From contig LUCW03000892.1 in the NCBI GenBank assembly GCA_001586965.3, positions 1 through 44,363 on the forward strand: DNA of 44,363 nt. Reading direction: 5' to 3'. Within the stretch, counting starts at the first letter, position 1. Each line of letters opens with the position of its first letter. Below the pieces are notes generated by a model. It ran no database searches. It was not told where the DNA came from and saw only the letters and a program-made list of their open reading frames with translations. Source of the DNA: Sphaeroforma sirkka. Its lineage: Eukaryota; Opisthokonta; Ichthyosporea; Ichthyophonida. Of the stretch, positions 12,573 to 24,500 are shown piece after piece. The position numbers and the translations under genes were made by a program.

Positions 12573-12893
12573 TTGTTGCCTACCATAATAGAGGGTCAGA
12601 TATTCAGGGACTTTGATCTTGACCATTGTATACAGTAGCTTTCGAATTAATTCTTCTACGGTTGTCAGGAGGCGAACGTTCATAGTGATTTTTAAATAAA
12701 CATTGAATACTCTTTATTGTTTACATGAATCTGTATCACAAACAAAACAGTGTATAGATACATAGCTGTGCTTTATCAGACGGTCTTCAGTGAATAAAAA
12801 GATATAAGCGCCTTGAATGTCGAATAATTAACAATTGTGCCCGTATCGATGCATATCGAACATATGGTCGGTATATATCAACTAATGGTTTAT
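12573..12893. other. Convergent 3' intergenic stretch, right arm
   Basis: It holds the helicase polyadenylation signal (AATAAA, 12695-12700) on the plus strand and that of the right gene X (12889-12894) on the minus strand. Nothing else is recognised. Confidence 0.6.
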
Positions 12894-14604
12894 TTACATC
12901 ATCATGCTATAATTACTGGGGAAATCAGCGGGCGAAGGAGCTTTCCCTCGAGGTGGCGGCTGCACTTGCGGAGCTGTTTGCGCTATGTCTGCAATAATAC
13001 TCGCACGTGCACGGTTCTTCACGGGTATAAGACTGCCTTCACTGGCCGAAGGACTGCTAGGGTGCACCTTCATCTCTTCGTTTACGAATCTGTGTATGTA
13101 TTCGATACAACATGAGGCGAGGCATGTGAAGTAGTGTATGTGGCAGGTAGTAGATTGACTGCAAAAATTCAAACAGACTTATATGCAGTCATGCGCGTAC
13201 TATTTGAACCTGATTGACAATACACACCAGACGACACTAGACCGGTGGCGAGACCAACTGTGCAATTAGGAATGCCCCAGGGGAGGCACGTTTACCCCAA
13301 TATATATTCATACACACTCTCGCACATCAGCGACAAATAACACACGCACATAAATGGGACATATGTGCAAGTCCATACGGACGATATATAGATTTGTCTG
13401 ATGACTCTATTGGGGTTGTTCAAGAGTCTCACGAAAAGGAGACGTTTGTCACAGGCTAAGAATAGCATTGGGCCAGGCAATAGCATTGCACTCTTCATGC
13501 AGCCTCTGGATACTACATTCGAGTTTGCAGAGCGAATGGGTGGCTATAGCAACGCATACGTGCGATGCTATGCACCCCAGTTCGTGCGAGAAAGCTCGTA
13601 GACTCCTACGCAGGTGCACATGATATGGAATTACAACGCCGTCAATTGATCCGACACTTAACCGTGGCCGTCGGAATACCATTGGAATATCACAGTGCCA
13701 GCGGGGCAGGACAACAGAGATGCCCTGAGAGTGGGTTGCATCACATATAGTAATCTGCCGTGGCATGACACTCGATGGACGGGCCACATGGTGTGGGATT
13801 GCACGAACATGAACCAATGCGACATGATATATATTGTGGTCTAAGACGTGCAAGGATAGCTTATACACAGACAGAGCGGTACTACACAGGAAGTGCGGTA
13901 CAGCGCTCGTGATGCTCTGTGACGACCACCCGTGTAGATACAAGTGCGAGATATAGTGAGTTCTCTCGCATTGATAATACGCAACAAGACACACTGTGAT
14001 ACAAACTACGACGACGAACCACACCATCACTTGCTTAATGGAGGACGCAACTACAGAGGTGAAGGGGTGGTTCTTATGGCATCTGTCGCGATAGCCGAAA
14101 GCCAGGGTGGTGGTCGTTTACGATGGGTGATATCTTGGTAAACAGTACGGGATATTACACATAGTACGTCATTGGACAGGTTTGTGATACAAGGTATGCT
14201 ACGACGTCCGGTATAATATATGGCACTTAGTGCGGCCCGACATGTAAAACAGCAGACGATACGACAAACGGTATGACACTACACAGTATACGACATCGTA
14301 TACGACAAATAGTACGACACTCTAAATTATATACGACATTAGATACGACTGATAGTGCTTGTGTGATGGGCCATACTCCACAGTACCAGACAGGGCGAAT
14401 GAAATGACAGGGCATATAGTCTGACATTTAACTCAGAAAAAAAAAGGCAATCATGAGAGGATTGACATACTTCTTAACTTCTGAGATGATGCTTCGGATG
14501 TTTGAACTCCTCATATGGTCGTCTACAGCCGACCTGTTAGAACCGAACAGCATCAGAGACGCATGGGTTAGCATACACTTCCGCACACGTGCGAAGAGAA
14601 TATA

Positions 14605-14875
14605 TTAAAGGCAGTATATGCTATTGTCAATGAAGTGGACATACGTATACAAAGTGATAACATATACTATTGTCAATGGAGTGAACATATGCATACACAG
14701 TGATAGCGTGTGCTATTTTCAATGTAATGAACATATGCATACAAAGTGATTACTATTGTTGGTAGAATGAACATAGGCATCCGAAATGATAGCGTATGCT
14801 ATTGTCAATGAAATAGTCATATACATACACAGTGATAGCGTATGCTATTGACAATGGAATGGATTACGGGTGTAG
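14605..14875. repeat. Minisatellite in right gene X intron 2
   Basis: About five copies of the unit also seen at 1,214-1,470, in reverse orientation. Each has TGATAGCGT(A/G)TGCTATT followed by a CAATG(G/A)A..GAACATA part. Confidence 0.7.
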
Positions 14876-15467
14876 TGCACAAGCCCCATGGTATACAGTC
14901 CCCTACCTGTCGTATTCTTACTTGTCGTATTCACTGCCTGACTCCACTTCGTGTACCTCGTTAGTAGTCCAACTAACTGTTGACATACGCCGTGACATTG
15001 CCGGCGAGCGCGCGAAACTGGACCCCCGAGATGCACTCCTGCTGCCTCCGCGAGAGGTGTCATCTCCAGAATCATCAGAGAAGGCCTGTGCCATGGCAAA
15101 CTGTGTGGATGGGTGCAGAGATGGGTGTGAATGTGTTTCTGGAAGTGTGAACACATGTGCATATATGTGTGTATGAATGTATGTGTGTCTATGTTTTTAG
15201 TGTATGGCAAACGATGTGGATGGGTGCAAACAGGGGTATGTGTGCGTGTGTGCTCTTGTGCAGACATTTGCATAAATGTGTGTCAATGTATATGCGTGTA
15301 TAAGTTAATAGTGTGCGTGACTGTTGGCATCTCCAACATCACTGGAGAAGGCCCGTGTCATTGCAAACTGTGACTAGGAGTATGTATAAGTACGTATAGG
15401 TTGTGTATTGTTTGTCAGTAAAAATATGCCCTCGTGGTTGTGGATTAACCAGTGGTCTATCTAATGA

Positions 15468-15810
15468 TATTTGATTGGCGAAGTGGCCTGTTTGCCTTTG
15501 CGGAGGTGTATATGTGGAGGTGTGGGGGTGTAAAAGGTTTGATGTAACTAAACCTCAAACTACGATACACATGCATCCATTCAGCACCAACTAATAAGTG
15601 CACAATACACACGCAAGGGTTTACCAGATTGGCAGCGCTGATGACCTCATGCTACGATGCATATACATCCACTCGAAGCCAACCAATAAGTACCCATACA
15701 CACATAAAAGGGCATACCGAACTGTTTGCCCTGTTGACCTCATATTGCGATGCGTATATATCCATCCGAAACCGACTGTTAAGTACACATACATACACAC
15801 AAGTTTATAC
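15468..15810 (-). repeat. Repeated exon-1/intron-1 border of the right gene X
   Basis: At 15,480-15,515 the minus strand reads like the end of exon 1 (CGCAAAGGCAAACAGGCC). A unit of about 95-100 bp beginning with the donor region (ACCGGACTGTTAGCGCC-like on the plus strand) is repeated about three times between 15,545 and 15,830. The left arm has one copy of the donor unit, and a more decayed exon-end relic near 515-540. Confidence 0.6.
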
Positions 15811-16254
15811 CGGACTGTTAGCGCCGTTGGGCGAAGCGGCCTATTTGCCTTTGCAAAGAGACATAGGTGACAGATGCGCGAATGTAAGCCACGATCTGGC
15901 ATGCCCTCAATCACAGCTCCAATGGCGTGCAGATCGTTGCTCACGGCATCTCTTGAGAACGAAATGGTCGAGTGCAGGGGACGAGTGCAGGGGAGAGTGT
16001 AGTTGCAAACGAGACGCATCCTGAAGAAAGACGGATAGAGTATCAACTAATAGCATTGTTGTTGTAGGTATTTGTTGTGTGTGTTCTGATATGTGTAGAG
16101 GATCAGGAGGGAGGGGGTTGTGGCATTGTGACGAATGCATGCGTGATCGAGGGGTTCTTTAGACACTTAAGTTTCACTGGTAGTGATACAGGATTCAAAA
16201 TGTATTGTGATTGTTCGATTGTAAATACAGAGTGAAATCTTGCCCAAATATAGA

Positions 16255-16299
16255 ATATGATACATATATATTTATATTTATATATATACATATATATAT

Positions 16300-16380
<81 letters not shown>

Positions 16381-16394
16381 TAGATATAGATATG

Positions 16395-16452
<58 letters not shown>

Positions 16453-17658
16453 TTGAATTACACATACAAGGTTATAATATATTTTCCATACAATATACAT
16501 ACATACATATATATATATATATATGTTTTGTACGTATATATATAATATATATATATAATATATATATATAATATTATATATATATAATAATATAATAATA
16601 ATAATAATATGTATATGCATAATATGCATGCATATAATATGTCACATATTTTTCACGTTTTATATATAATAATATATCAATAATAATAATCGGTATGTAA
16701 TATATAATATGCAATAATGGCATAATGCATAATAATAATATAATCTGTAATAATAGTATAAAATACATGCAATAATAATAGCCATACATAATATACAATA
16801 ATAATAATAATAATACACTCATAATAATAATAATAATACATATACAATGCATGCACATGCACGTACGCATGCACGCAGGCCTGCAGACGCATGCACGCAC
16901 GTACGTGCTGCACGTGCGTACGTACGTATGTTCGGACGCGCGCGCGCGTATGTACATAATAATAGCATATGTATGTGTGTATGTATATGTATAATATAAT
17001 ATATGTATAACATGCATATACCATGCAATAATAATAATGCAATAATAATAATCATCAATATGCTGTATGCGCATTGCACATATATCAGCCAGCAATAATA
17101 ATGTGTTAATAATAATAATGTATATAATGTATGTATAATAATAATAATATGTATCATACAATAATAGCCATGTACATGTATATGTAATAATAATAGCCAA
17201 CAATAATATGTATACATAATATGTAATAATAATAATAATAATATAATAATAATAACAATATAATATTACTGTAATAATAATAATATAATAATAAATATAT
17301 GTATGTTTGTTGGTACGTTTCCATGTAATGTTGTTGACGTATGTGTTATATGTAATTCGTTTTGTTGCGTATGTATTAATAAAAATACAAACAAATACAA
17401 TAAACATGGTAATATGCATAATAATATGTGTATATAGCCAATAATAAATGTACACGTATACACGTGTGCGTGTATGTAATATATGTATGTATACATATGC
17501 ATGCAAATATGTAATAATAATAATAATGTTTGCATGAATGCGTATGTAATAAATGATGTATGTTCAATATGTAATGTAGCCAATAATAAATAATAATGTG
17601 CAATAATAATATGTAATAATATAATAATAATCGAGTAACAATAATATGGGCAATGGAT

Positions 17659-17752
<94 letters not shown>

Positions 17753-18059
17753 GCATAGCATACAATAAATAACACACCGGACGCACACGGATACCAGACG
17801 CGCGCACATGCGCGCGCACGTATGTATGTATATGCATTCATGCGTATGTTCATGCATAATTGTTTGTACGCCAACTATAATAATAATAATAATAATATAT
17901 AAGACACAATGCACACTTGCACGCACGCACGTATCATGTAATAATAATGCCAATAATAATATGCATATAATAATAATAATAATAATAATAATGTTAATAT
18001 ATGTAATAATATACATACACATGCATGCATGCATGCATGTAATGCATAATAATAATGTC

Positions 18060-18095
<36 letters not shown>

Positions 18096-18290
18096 TGCCA
18101 ATAATAATAACATACATATCAACATATGTATAATAATATAATTCGTGTAATTGCAATAATAATATATGTATAATAATATTAATACAAGGATAATAAAGGA
18201 GACAATATATGTGTTGCGCATGTATGTATATGTTTATGCATGCATGCACATGCATAATAATATGTAATATGTATGTAATATGTAATAATA

Positions 18291-18334
<44 letters not shown>

Positions 18335-18547
18335 TATATAATAATAATAATGCACATATATATATATAAACATAATATAGGTTTATATATGGTGTATATA
18401 TGGATGTAATAATATATATATAATATATATATATATATAATATATATATAATATATATACGCAAACACTGGACACAGAGACTGAGGGACACACACAGGGA
18501 CACACAGACTTGGACACAGACACGGACACGGACACACACATACACAC

Positions 18548-18640
<93 letters not shown>
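16255..18640. repeat. Microsatellite field: (AT)n, (TAA)n and (CA)n
   Basis: Long AT runs occupy 16,257-16,460 and 16,500-16,600. Interrupted TAA/ATA arrays run 16,600-18,350, with the purest at about 17,658-17,750, 18,058-18,094 and 18,286-18,340. A CA array lies at 18,535-18,632. GCATGC and CGTACG-type palindromes are scattered between the TAA arrays. Open frames here encode only Ile/Tyr or Cys/Val runs and are not genes. Confidence 0.95.
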
Positions 18641-18644
<4 letters not shown>

Positions 18645-18672
18645 AATACCTACCAAACCTGGGCAGACTAAC

Positions 18673-18717
18673 ACCATCCTCGTCACCTTGATCAGTGTCG
18701 GCCTGATAGTTATCCAT
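18673..18717 (-). CDS. Possible first coding exon (right gene X?)
   Basis: An ATG at 18717 opens [15 protein letters not shown], an acidic start unlike the surrounding simple sequence. A GTTAGT donor directly after this Gly gives phase 0, which would fit exon 1 of gene X at 16,020 across a microsatellite-filled intron of 2.65 kb. Other donors (GTTTGG and GTAGGT) lie a few codons on but give the wrong phase for gene X. No matching exon can be checked on the left, because the window starts too late. Confidence 0.35.
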
Positions 18718-21583
18718 AATATTGTTCGCAGGATCTGTTTTCTTTACACCCTTCTATGCATATAAGACTTGCCTATAGACCTCTGAATAGAATTCGGTGG
18801 CAAATACATAATTCAAGACGTATCGCCTGAAAAGGATAGTATGGATTGAAACGAATGAACCAGTCGCTCATTGTCGATTAATGGTAAGCTACAAGTGCCT
18901 GAGTTCATTTCACTCATAAGCGGAACTATAATACACCTCGTTAATCCAATCGACTGAAATAGAACGGTATATTTCTATCACATACTGCTTAGCAACAAGA
19001 AAAGTTGTGGTCACGTGGCGTGTGTCTGGACCATATATGATAACAAATTGTATTTCAGGTGACGATTAGTTGTGTCATAAACGTTCATGTCATAGGCTGC
19101 AGTGAACACTGAAGTTTAAACTTTATACATGAACACACAGCGTCTTGACCATTGTATTAAGCATATCCAACTGGAACAACTGGATGTGTAAACGCTCCTT
19201 ATTTATATGTAAATATTATACATAACGAGGAGATATTTCCGTGACAGATCTTTTATTTATTTTATAAGTACATATTCAAATCCATGCCCCCTGTTTGGTC
19301 GAAGGTGCAGCGACGTTGGGCCAATCGAATTCATGTATCTTGTATTTAGTATGTAGCATAAAACGAGCGCTCAAAACAGGGCGCAGGTTTGCCCGCTGAT
19401 GGCTGACTGCTGAGTCCTGACTCCGCCTGAGACTTCAGACTTGCGAGCTATTTTTTCACGGCCCGCGCGGGCCGGGCATCGCTGTGCGAACCACTGAGGC
19501 GGTGAGGCCACTAGGCCAGCCAGGGGCGAGTGCAGCTCGCTACTCTCTACTAGAGAGAGAGAGTAGGGGCGAGTTGCTGGGGGCTCAGAATGGCAGTGCG
19601 TAAAAAAAAACACAGGGTGGTCCGGCGGCTGTGGTATGTATTTGCTGTGAGCCCTCGCCCGTCGGCCGTCGCTGGCCTGGCACCTCTTGCAGGGCTAGGC
19701 TCGCGCACCGATGCGCGACCCGTGTCACCGTGTGCCAGTTTGGGCCATAAAAAATAGCGCGCAAGTCTCAGGCTCTCAGCAGTCAGCGAGCAAATAGCTA
19801 AATACGCCTTGTCACTTTTGTTTTGTTTTTTTTAAAAAACACAAAAACGTTTTTATTTATGGCTTTTAAAAAATACATATGAAAAAATAATGTTTTTTTT
19901 TTAAATAATTATGAATACGTTGGACAAAAGAGTATCGATAAAATTTACGGCGCTCTGAAATCTATTCAAGATTGGATTTGCGCTAGTACTCAGTAGCCAC
20001 CAAATTTTCGATTTCCGCTACATATGTACGACCATCTGCATTTGGTCGGCGCTAGATTTCTGATTTCGTCGCAGAGAGAACCCAAAGAAAATATGTAGTC
20101 ATTTCCGGTCAAGACAAATCCAGAGGGGCATACAATTCAATCATTCCTGCGTTTACGTCCGACGGTTTATAGTCTACTATCGTCTATAGTCTCTCGTTAA
20201 CTAGTAGGAGAGGGACTACAATACAGAAAACCATAGACAACTGAAAACACAGGAACGAGGAACAGACATGAATGAAATACTTTCTACTTACGGCGCGAGA
20301 TTGAGAACTATATTTATTACATAATACTTCATTGTACTATAATATACCACATACTATGTCTGCTACATATTGGAACGCCTGCAGTGCTACGAAGTGTTGA
20401 AGCACCCACGATTTCATTGTTCACTACCGGAAGTCATGTAGATGAATAGTGCTTCAGTTGTAAACCGATAATTTGGAAATATGTTTACGTAGCATATTTA
20501 AGTTTAGAATAATGTGATCATGTGACGCGGTCGTGGGAAACACCAGGTTATTCAACTAGTCGCTATTTTCAATAATAAAATTATTTTCGTACCCGGAAAG
20601 ATTTCTAACAGCCACCGACAACAATAGCTATATAAAATCGCTGTGTACCGTTTTGAACGGATCTGCATTCATTATATAGGTACCCCAAGCATGTACACAT
20701 CTTCGTAGTCGTAGAAAAATCAAATAATAAGAGACAATTGAACAAGTAAAACTCCACATACAATAAATTCGATTATTTTATCAGCCCTCTTAATATATCA
20801 TACACAGCGCTTATAGTCGCGAGTCAATGGCGTACACACAAAAATAATTTAATCTCATTCGATAGTCTCGAAATTCGCAGTATGTATACAACTATACTCA
20901 ATCGCATATTGTCGAGGGCTGTATGGTAGCAAGGTCTTGCTCGCATCTCCGTGTCGGTACTCCCGTAGTCCCCACTGATCCAGGTCAAGTGATGTTGCAA
21001 CACAAGTGTATGCCATTTAAACCCTAAAACCCTCAGCAACACAAGCGAAATGTCACTATGCACACGCGTACGGTGAGCGTCATCCAGAAATCTTCCGGCC
21101 CACATGCCACTTCTACATGCGTCATCATACACAACCCAACAAGAAAAGCATGTACGCGCATAATTCCCGCGCTCGCTTATGCTTTTCCTTGCACGCTTGA
21201 AACCAGTACAGGCGAGCTTAACACAAGCGGAGTATGCAACCTAGTGAGTATCTACCCAGTGAGACGTGAGTACGGATCCATTTAGCATGACCATGTCTTT
21301 AGTGGATCGCTTGCCCTTGTGCCTTGTCTCCAGCAATGGATGCTGTATGTAGAGATGTGGAGAAAACACGTTCAATGACTCGGCACAAACTACAGCGCCG
21401 TCGCCGTGCAGGTTGGACTTGTAACGTATAGACGGTAAAAAGAATAGGAAATGAAGCAGAAAATACATAACAAAGCAGAATCGGATGTGACTGTTTTATA
21501 AACACAAGGTGCACAGTATGCTAGTCTCACAAGCAATCGGGTGGTATGGTACAAACCACGCACAGTAAGTGTATTCGCAACAC
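18718..21583. other. Intergenic stretch, no supported gene
   Basis: Open frames are short and lack coding character. The one distinct item is a GC-rich repeat block at 19,370-19,900. The rest is AT-rich unique-looking sequence. It is flanked by the 5' end of the possible exon at 18,717 and the 3' end of the cytidylyltransferase gene. Confidence 0.6.
19370..19900. repeat. GC-rich dispersed repeat related to the central spacer
   Basis: It has CTCAGCAGTCAGCGAGCAAA followed by AATACGCCTTGT, close to CTCAGCAGTCAACAGGCATA and AATACGCTTTGT at 8,802-8,840. A TTTGTTTTGTTTT run, A-run and ATACATATGAAAAA also resemble 7,130-7,185. It also contains a CGGCCCGCGCGGGCCG palindrome near 19,459 and CTCTCTACTAGAGAGAGAGA near 19,542. 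Confidence 0.6.
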
Positions 21584-24500
21584 TTATTCATCATCCATAC
21601 ACAACTCACCTTGCAACACCTGCAACAGCTCCAATTTGCTGTCAGCCGAGAGCTTGTCCAGGTGTGTCGCGATAGTGTTCACATCGAAGTAGAAGATCGG
21701 AGCGATGAAGCTACACAAAGGGATGGTACACAAAAGAAGGGTAGATTGAATCTTGCTATACGAGTTGTACCTCATACCACTACAAGTTAGAGCAATAAGA
21801 AAGTTCTAGGTATTGGCTACTGATTGTACCGTCTAGACACGCTAAGTTTTCTTTCATATAGCTTAAGCAACCGTGGGCAAAATCGGTTGGGTGATATCGT
21901 ACATCCCAGTTTGCCTCTGTTTTAGATTGTGAAATATGCGCAAAGTAAGCTTCCACTGCACTCCCAACATAAATTCAAGCACGCCTGAATAGAGATTTAT
22001 CGTGCCATTTGTATATAGGTGTGCTAGAAGACATACAGGTCCATTTGCAAGCAAACACACACACACACACATATATATATCTATAAATATCAATATATTT
22101 ATTTGTATATATATATATATGTATTTATGTGACTGACCAATCAAACACCCATACACCAGAAGCCCAATAGACTTACCTCTGGTAGTAGACATATGTGAAT
22201 GAGCCCATCAAGAACTGACAGTCAAAACGATCCATGAACCCACCATGGCCCGGGATCAAATCGCCGAAATCCTTGACCTAGCAGAAACAGATAAGATTCA
22301 AAGATAAGGAATGGATCGAAAGCGTAGAGGCCTAAACCACATCACACCACATCTCGGGAATAATCCAGTCTAAATGTCGAAGTAGTCACATTAAGAAGCT
22401 ACAGTACGTGCGCACACACACCGACGCGCCAGAGGGTTGTGGAAGCCTGTAGAAATCGCAAGTGACAAAGTCCTAGCATGTATACGTATACCTATAAGAA
22501 ACTGCGATGTGGTCATTCGCACGCCGTCATACTACAAGACTGCTGGCGTAGAGCGCAGTGTTGTGACTGTACTATATACCAAGAATATAGAATACATATG
22601 AAAAATATAGAAGTCATACCAGCAATATAAAATACATATCAGGAACCAGCAATATAAAATACATATCAGAAACATATAGACTACGTATCAGAAACAAAAC
22701 AAGTTTACCTTGAAGGCACGCTTGAAGCCGCTGGCCATGAACCCTCCAAACGGCGCCACTAACGAACCGAAAAGGGCAAACACTAACCCGTGCAGTGCAA
22801 TGGGTTTGGTGTCGTATGACTCTGGCAGCGACGGAATCACCGCTCGCAATTCCTGGCGCGAAGAAGAGACGCGTAAAATATAGCGTGAACTAGGGGTAAA
22901 CATGTGCTCGATGTATGTTGTATGATAGCGTAAATGAGGAGTGTACATATACTCAATGTATGTTGTGTGATAGCGTCAATGAGAAGTTTACATGTGGTCG
23001 ATGTATGTCGTATGATAGCGTAAATGAGGAGTGGGCATATACTCAATGTATGCTGTATAATAGCGTGAATGGGAAGTGAACGTATACTCAATGCATGTTA
23101 TATGATAACGTCAGTTAGAAGTTTGCATGTGCTCTATGTATGTTGTATGATAGAGTGAAAGGAGAGTGAAGATATACGCATGAATATTGCATGATTATAC
23201 TACGCAGTAATCTAGAATCATAAATGGACGAGTCGATGTTTTGTGTTGTGTGTGGTCTCCTGCTATTCGACTTCGGATCGCATGACTGCAAGAGCGGCCT
23301 CATGACGGCTCACAATACCGGACGAGGATTAAAGAAATTGTAGGGTTTTAGGGTTTTACGTAGATTTGATGGAAGAGCACATGGCACTTGGAGTGTGTTG
23401 CGAAGTGATTCTGATTCCATGTCCAAAGTCCTATCAACGATTTGGGTTCTTACTCGACGTGAAATTACATGTCAATACAAGCCATTGGCGGAATTCATGC
23501 ATGCACCAAAAAATATCATAATCATGCAAATAAACTCAACATACGCAAATGGATTAAACGTCAAGGCTAACGTATAGCATGCGCGTGTGAGCAATACATG
23601 CAACTTTTACATACACGGGAAATGATGCATACATCCCGATACAAAATATATACGCAACTCGTATGTAAACAAACAGATTGCCCATATCTGCATAGCGGTG
23701 TGCGCGATCGGTCTGCCATTCCCAAGATGCGGTTTATAGACATGAAGCCATGAGATGAGATAGATGATGAGTACAGTACCGAATATATATCAGCATACAC
23801 GTTCACTCCAATATAGATAACATACACAACCTACAATCTGACAACTCACGCAGATATGCACGGGTACATACCGCTGGTATAGGATACGTTTGCCATTCAA
23901 AGATGGGGTTGGGGGGGCATGAGATGGTGTGGACGCTCGGCATAATACTGAATACCGCCGGACATGTGAAGTAATCGAAGTGGCCAAACAACAGCGCAAA
24001 GCCATAGCCTATGAACATGGTGCTGATAAACCCTCCCTGTGGTCAGGATCGCGGGAAAGGGAGTGGGAGTGGAGTGGGAGTAGGGGTTAGTATCAGCGAA
24101 ATATGGGTAGGGTTCATAGAGGCTCTGTTATTTACAGAACAGACGTGACTTGTTGAAGTAGGGTTGTTAGGCACAAGCGCATAAAAATTTCACAGTGCTA
24201 CGCCGTACGGGCGTGTGCATGGGCATAAGTAGCCCCGCAGGTCCAACTATTCATGACCAGCACCAAGCGGATGCTTGAAATACGATACGTATAGAAACAA
24301 AATAGTTCGACACCACCACCAGCCTAACACCAGGAGCGCTCCATATACACACAAAACAGTCTATGCATTCCACACAGGCGTATCACTTACTCACTTACTC
24401 AACACCACCAACACATCCCAGTATCCGTTCAGCGCCCCACACAGATACAGACAAGTGCTTCCACGCAACACACGAGTGCAGTCCACTCCACACACACGGG

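Larger units (their letters stand above)
12894..16020 (-). pseudogene. Gene X, right copy (frameshifted in its first visible exon)
   Basis: Exons correspond to the left copy: 15811-16020, 14922-15100, 14471-14533 and 12894-13089. The last three are open and nearly identical to the left copy. The last exon is identical in protein, and exon 2 differs at about four residues, with one K for R at its end. The first visible exon is 210 bases against 198. It carries a 13-base direct duplication of a CCCCTGCACTCG segment near its start, and a one-base loss about 95 bases later. The net change is a multiple of three, but the frame between is lost and a stop appears. The copy is therefore probably dead or makes a shortened product. 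A possible first exon lies at 18,673-18,717. Confidence 0.65.
9100..16230 (-). repeat. Right arm of the giant inverted duplication
   Basis: Reverse complement of the left arm, in the order helicase 5' flank, helicase, 3' flank, gene X. Homology to base 1 of the window is still visible at about 16,170-16,200 (ATACATTTTGAATC on the minus strand). It stops at or just before the microsatellite field that begins near 16,255. Confidence 0.88.

Noticed and set aside
1-16230. Calling the duplication a virus-derived or LTR element
   Set aside because: No capsid, integrase, reverse transcriptase, polymerase B or terminal repeat of such a family is visible. The helicase alone does not decide the class.
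16103-18717. Many long open frames of Ile/Tyr or Cys/Val
   Set aside because: They are translations of AT, TAA and CA repeats, except for the short acidic start at 18,673-18,717.
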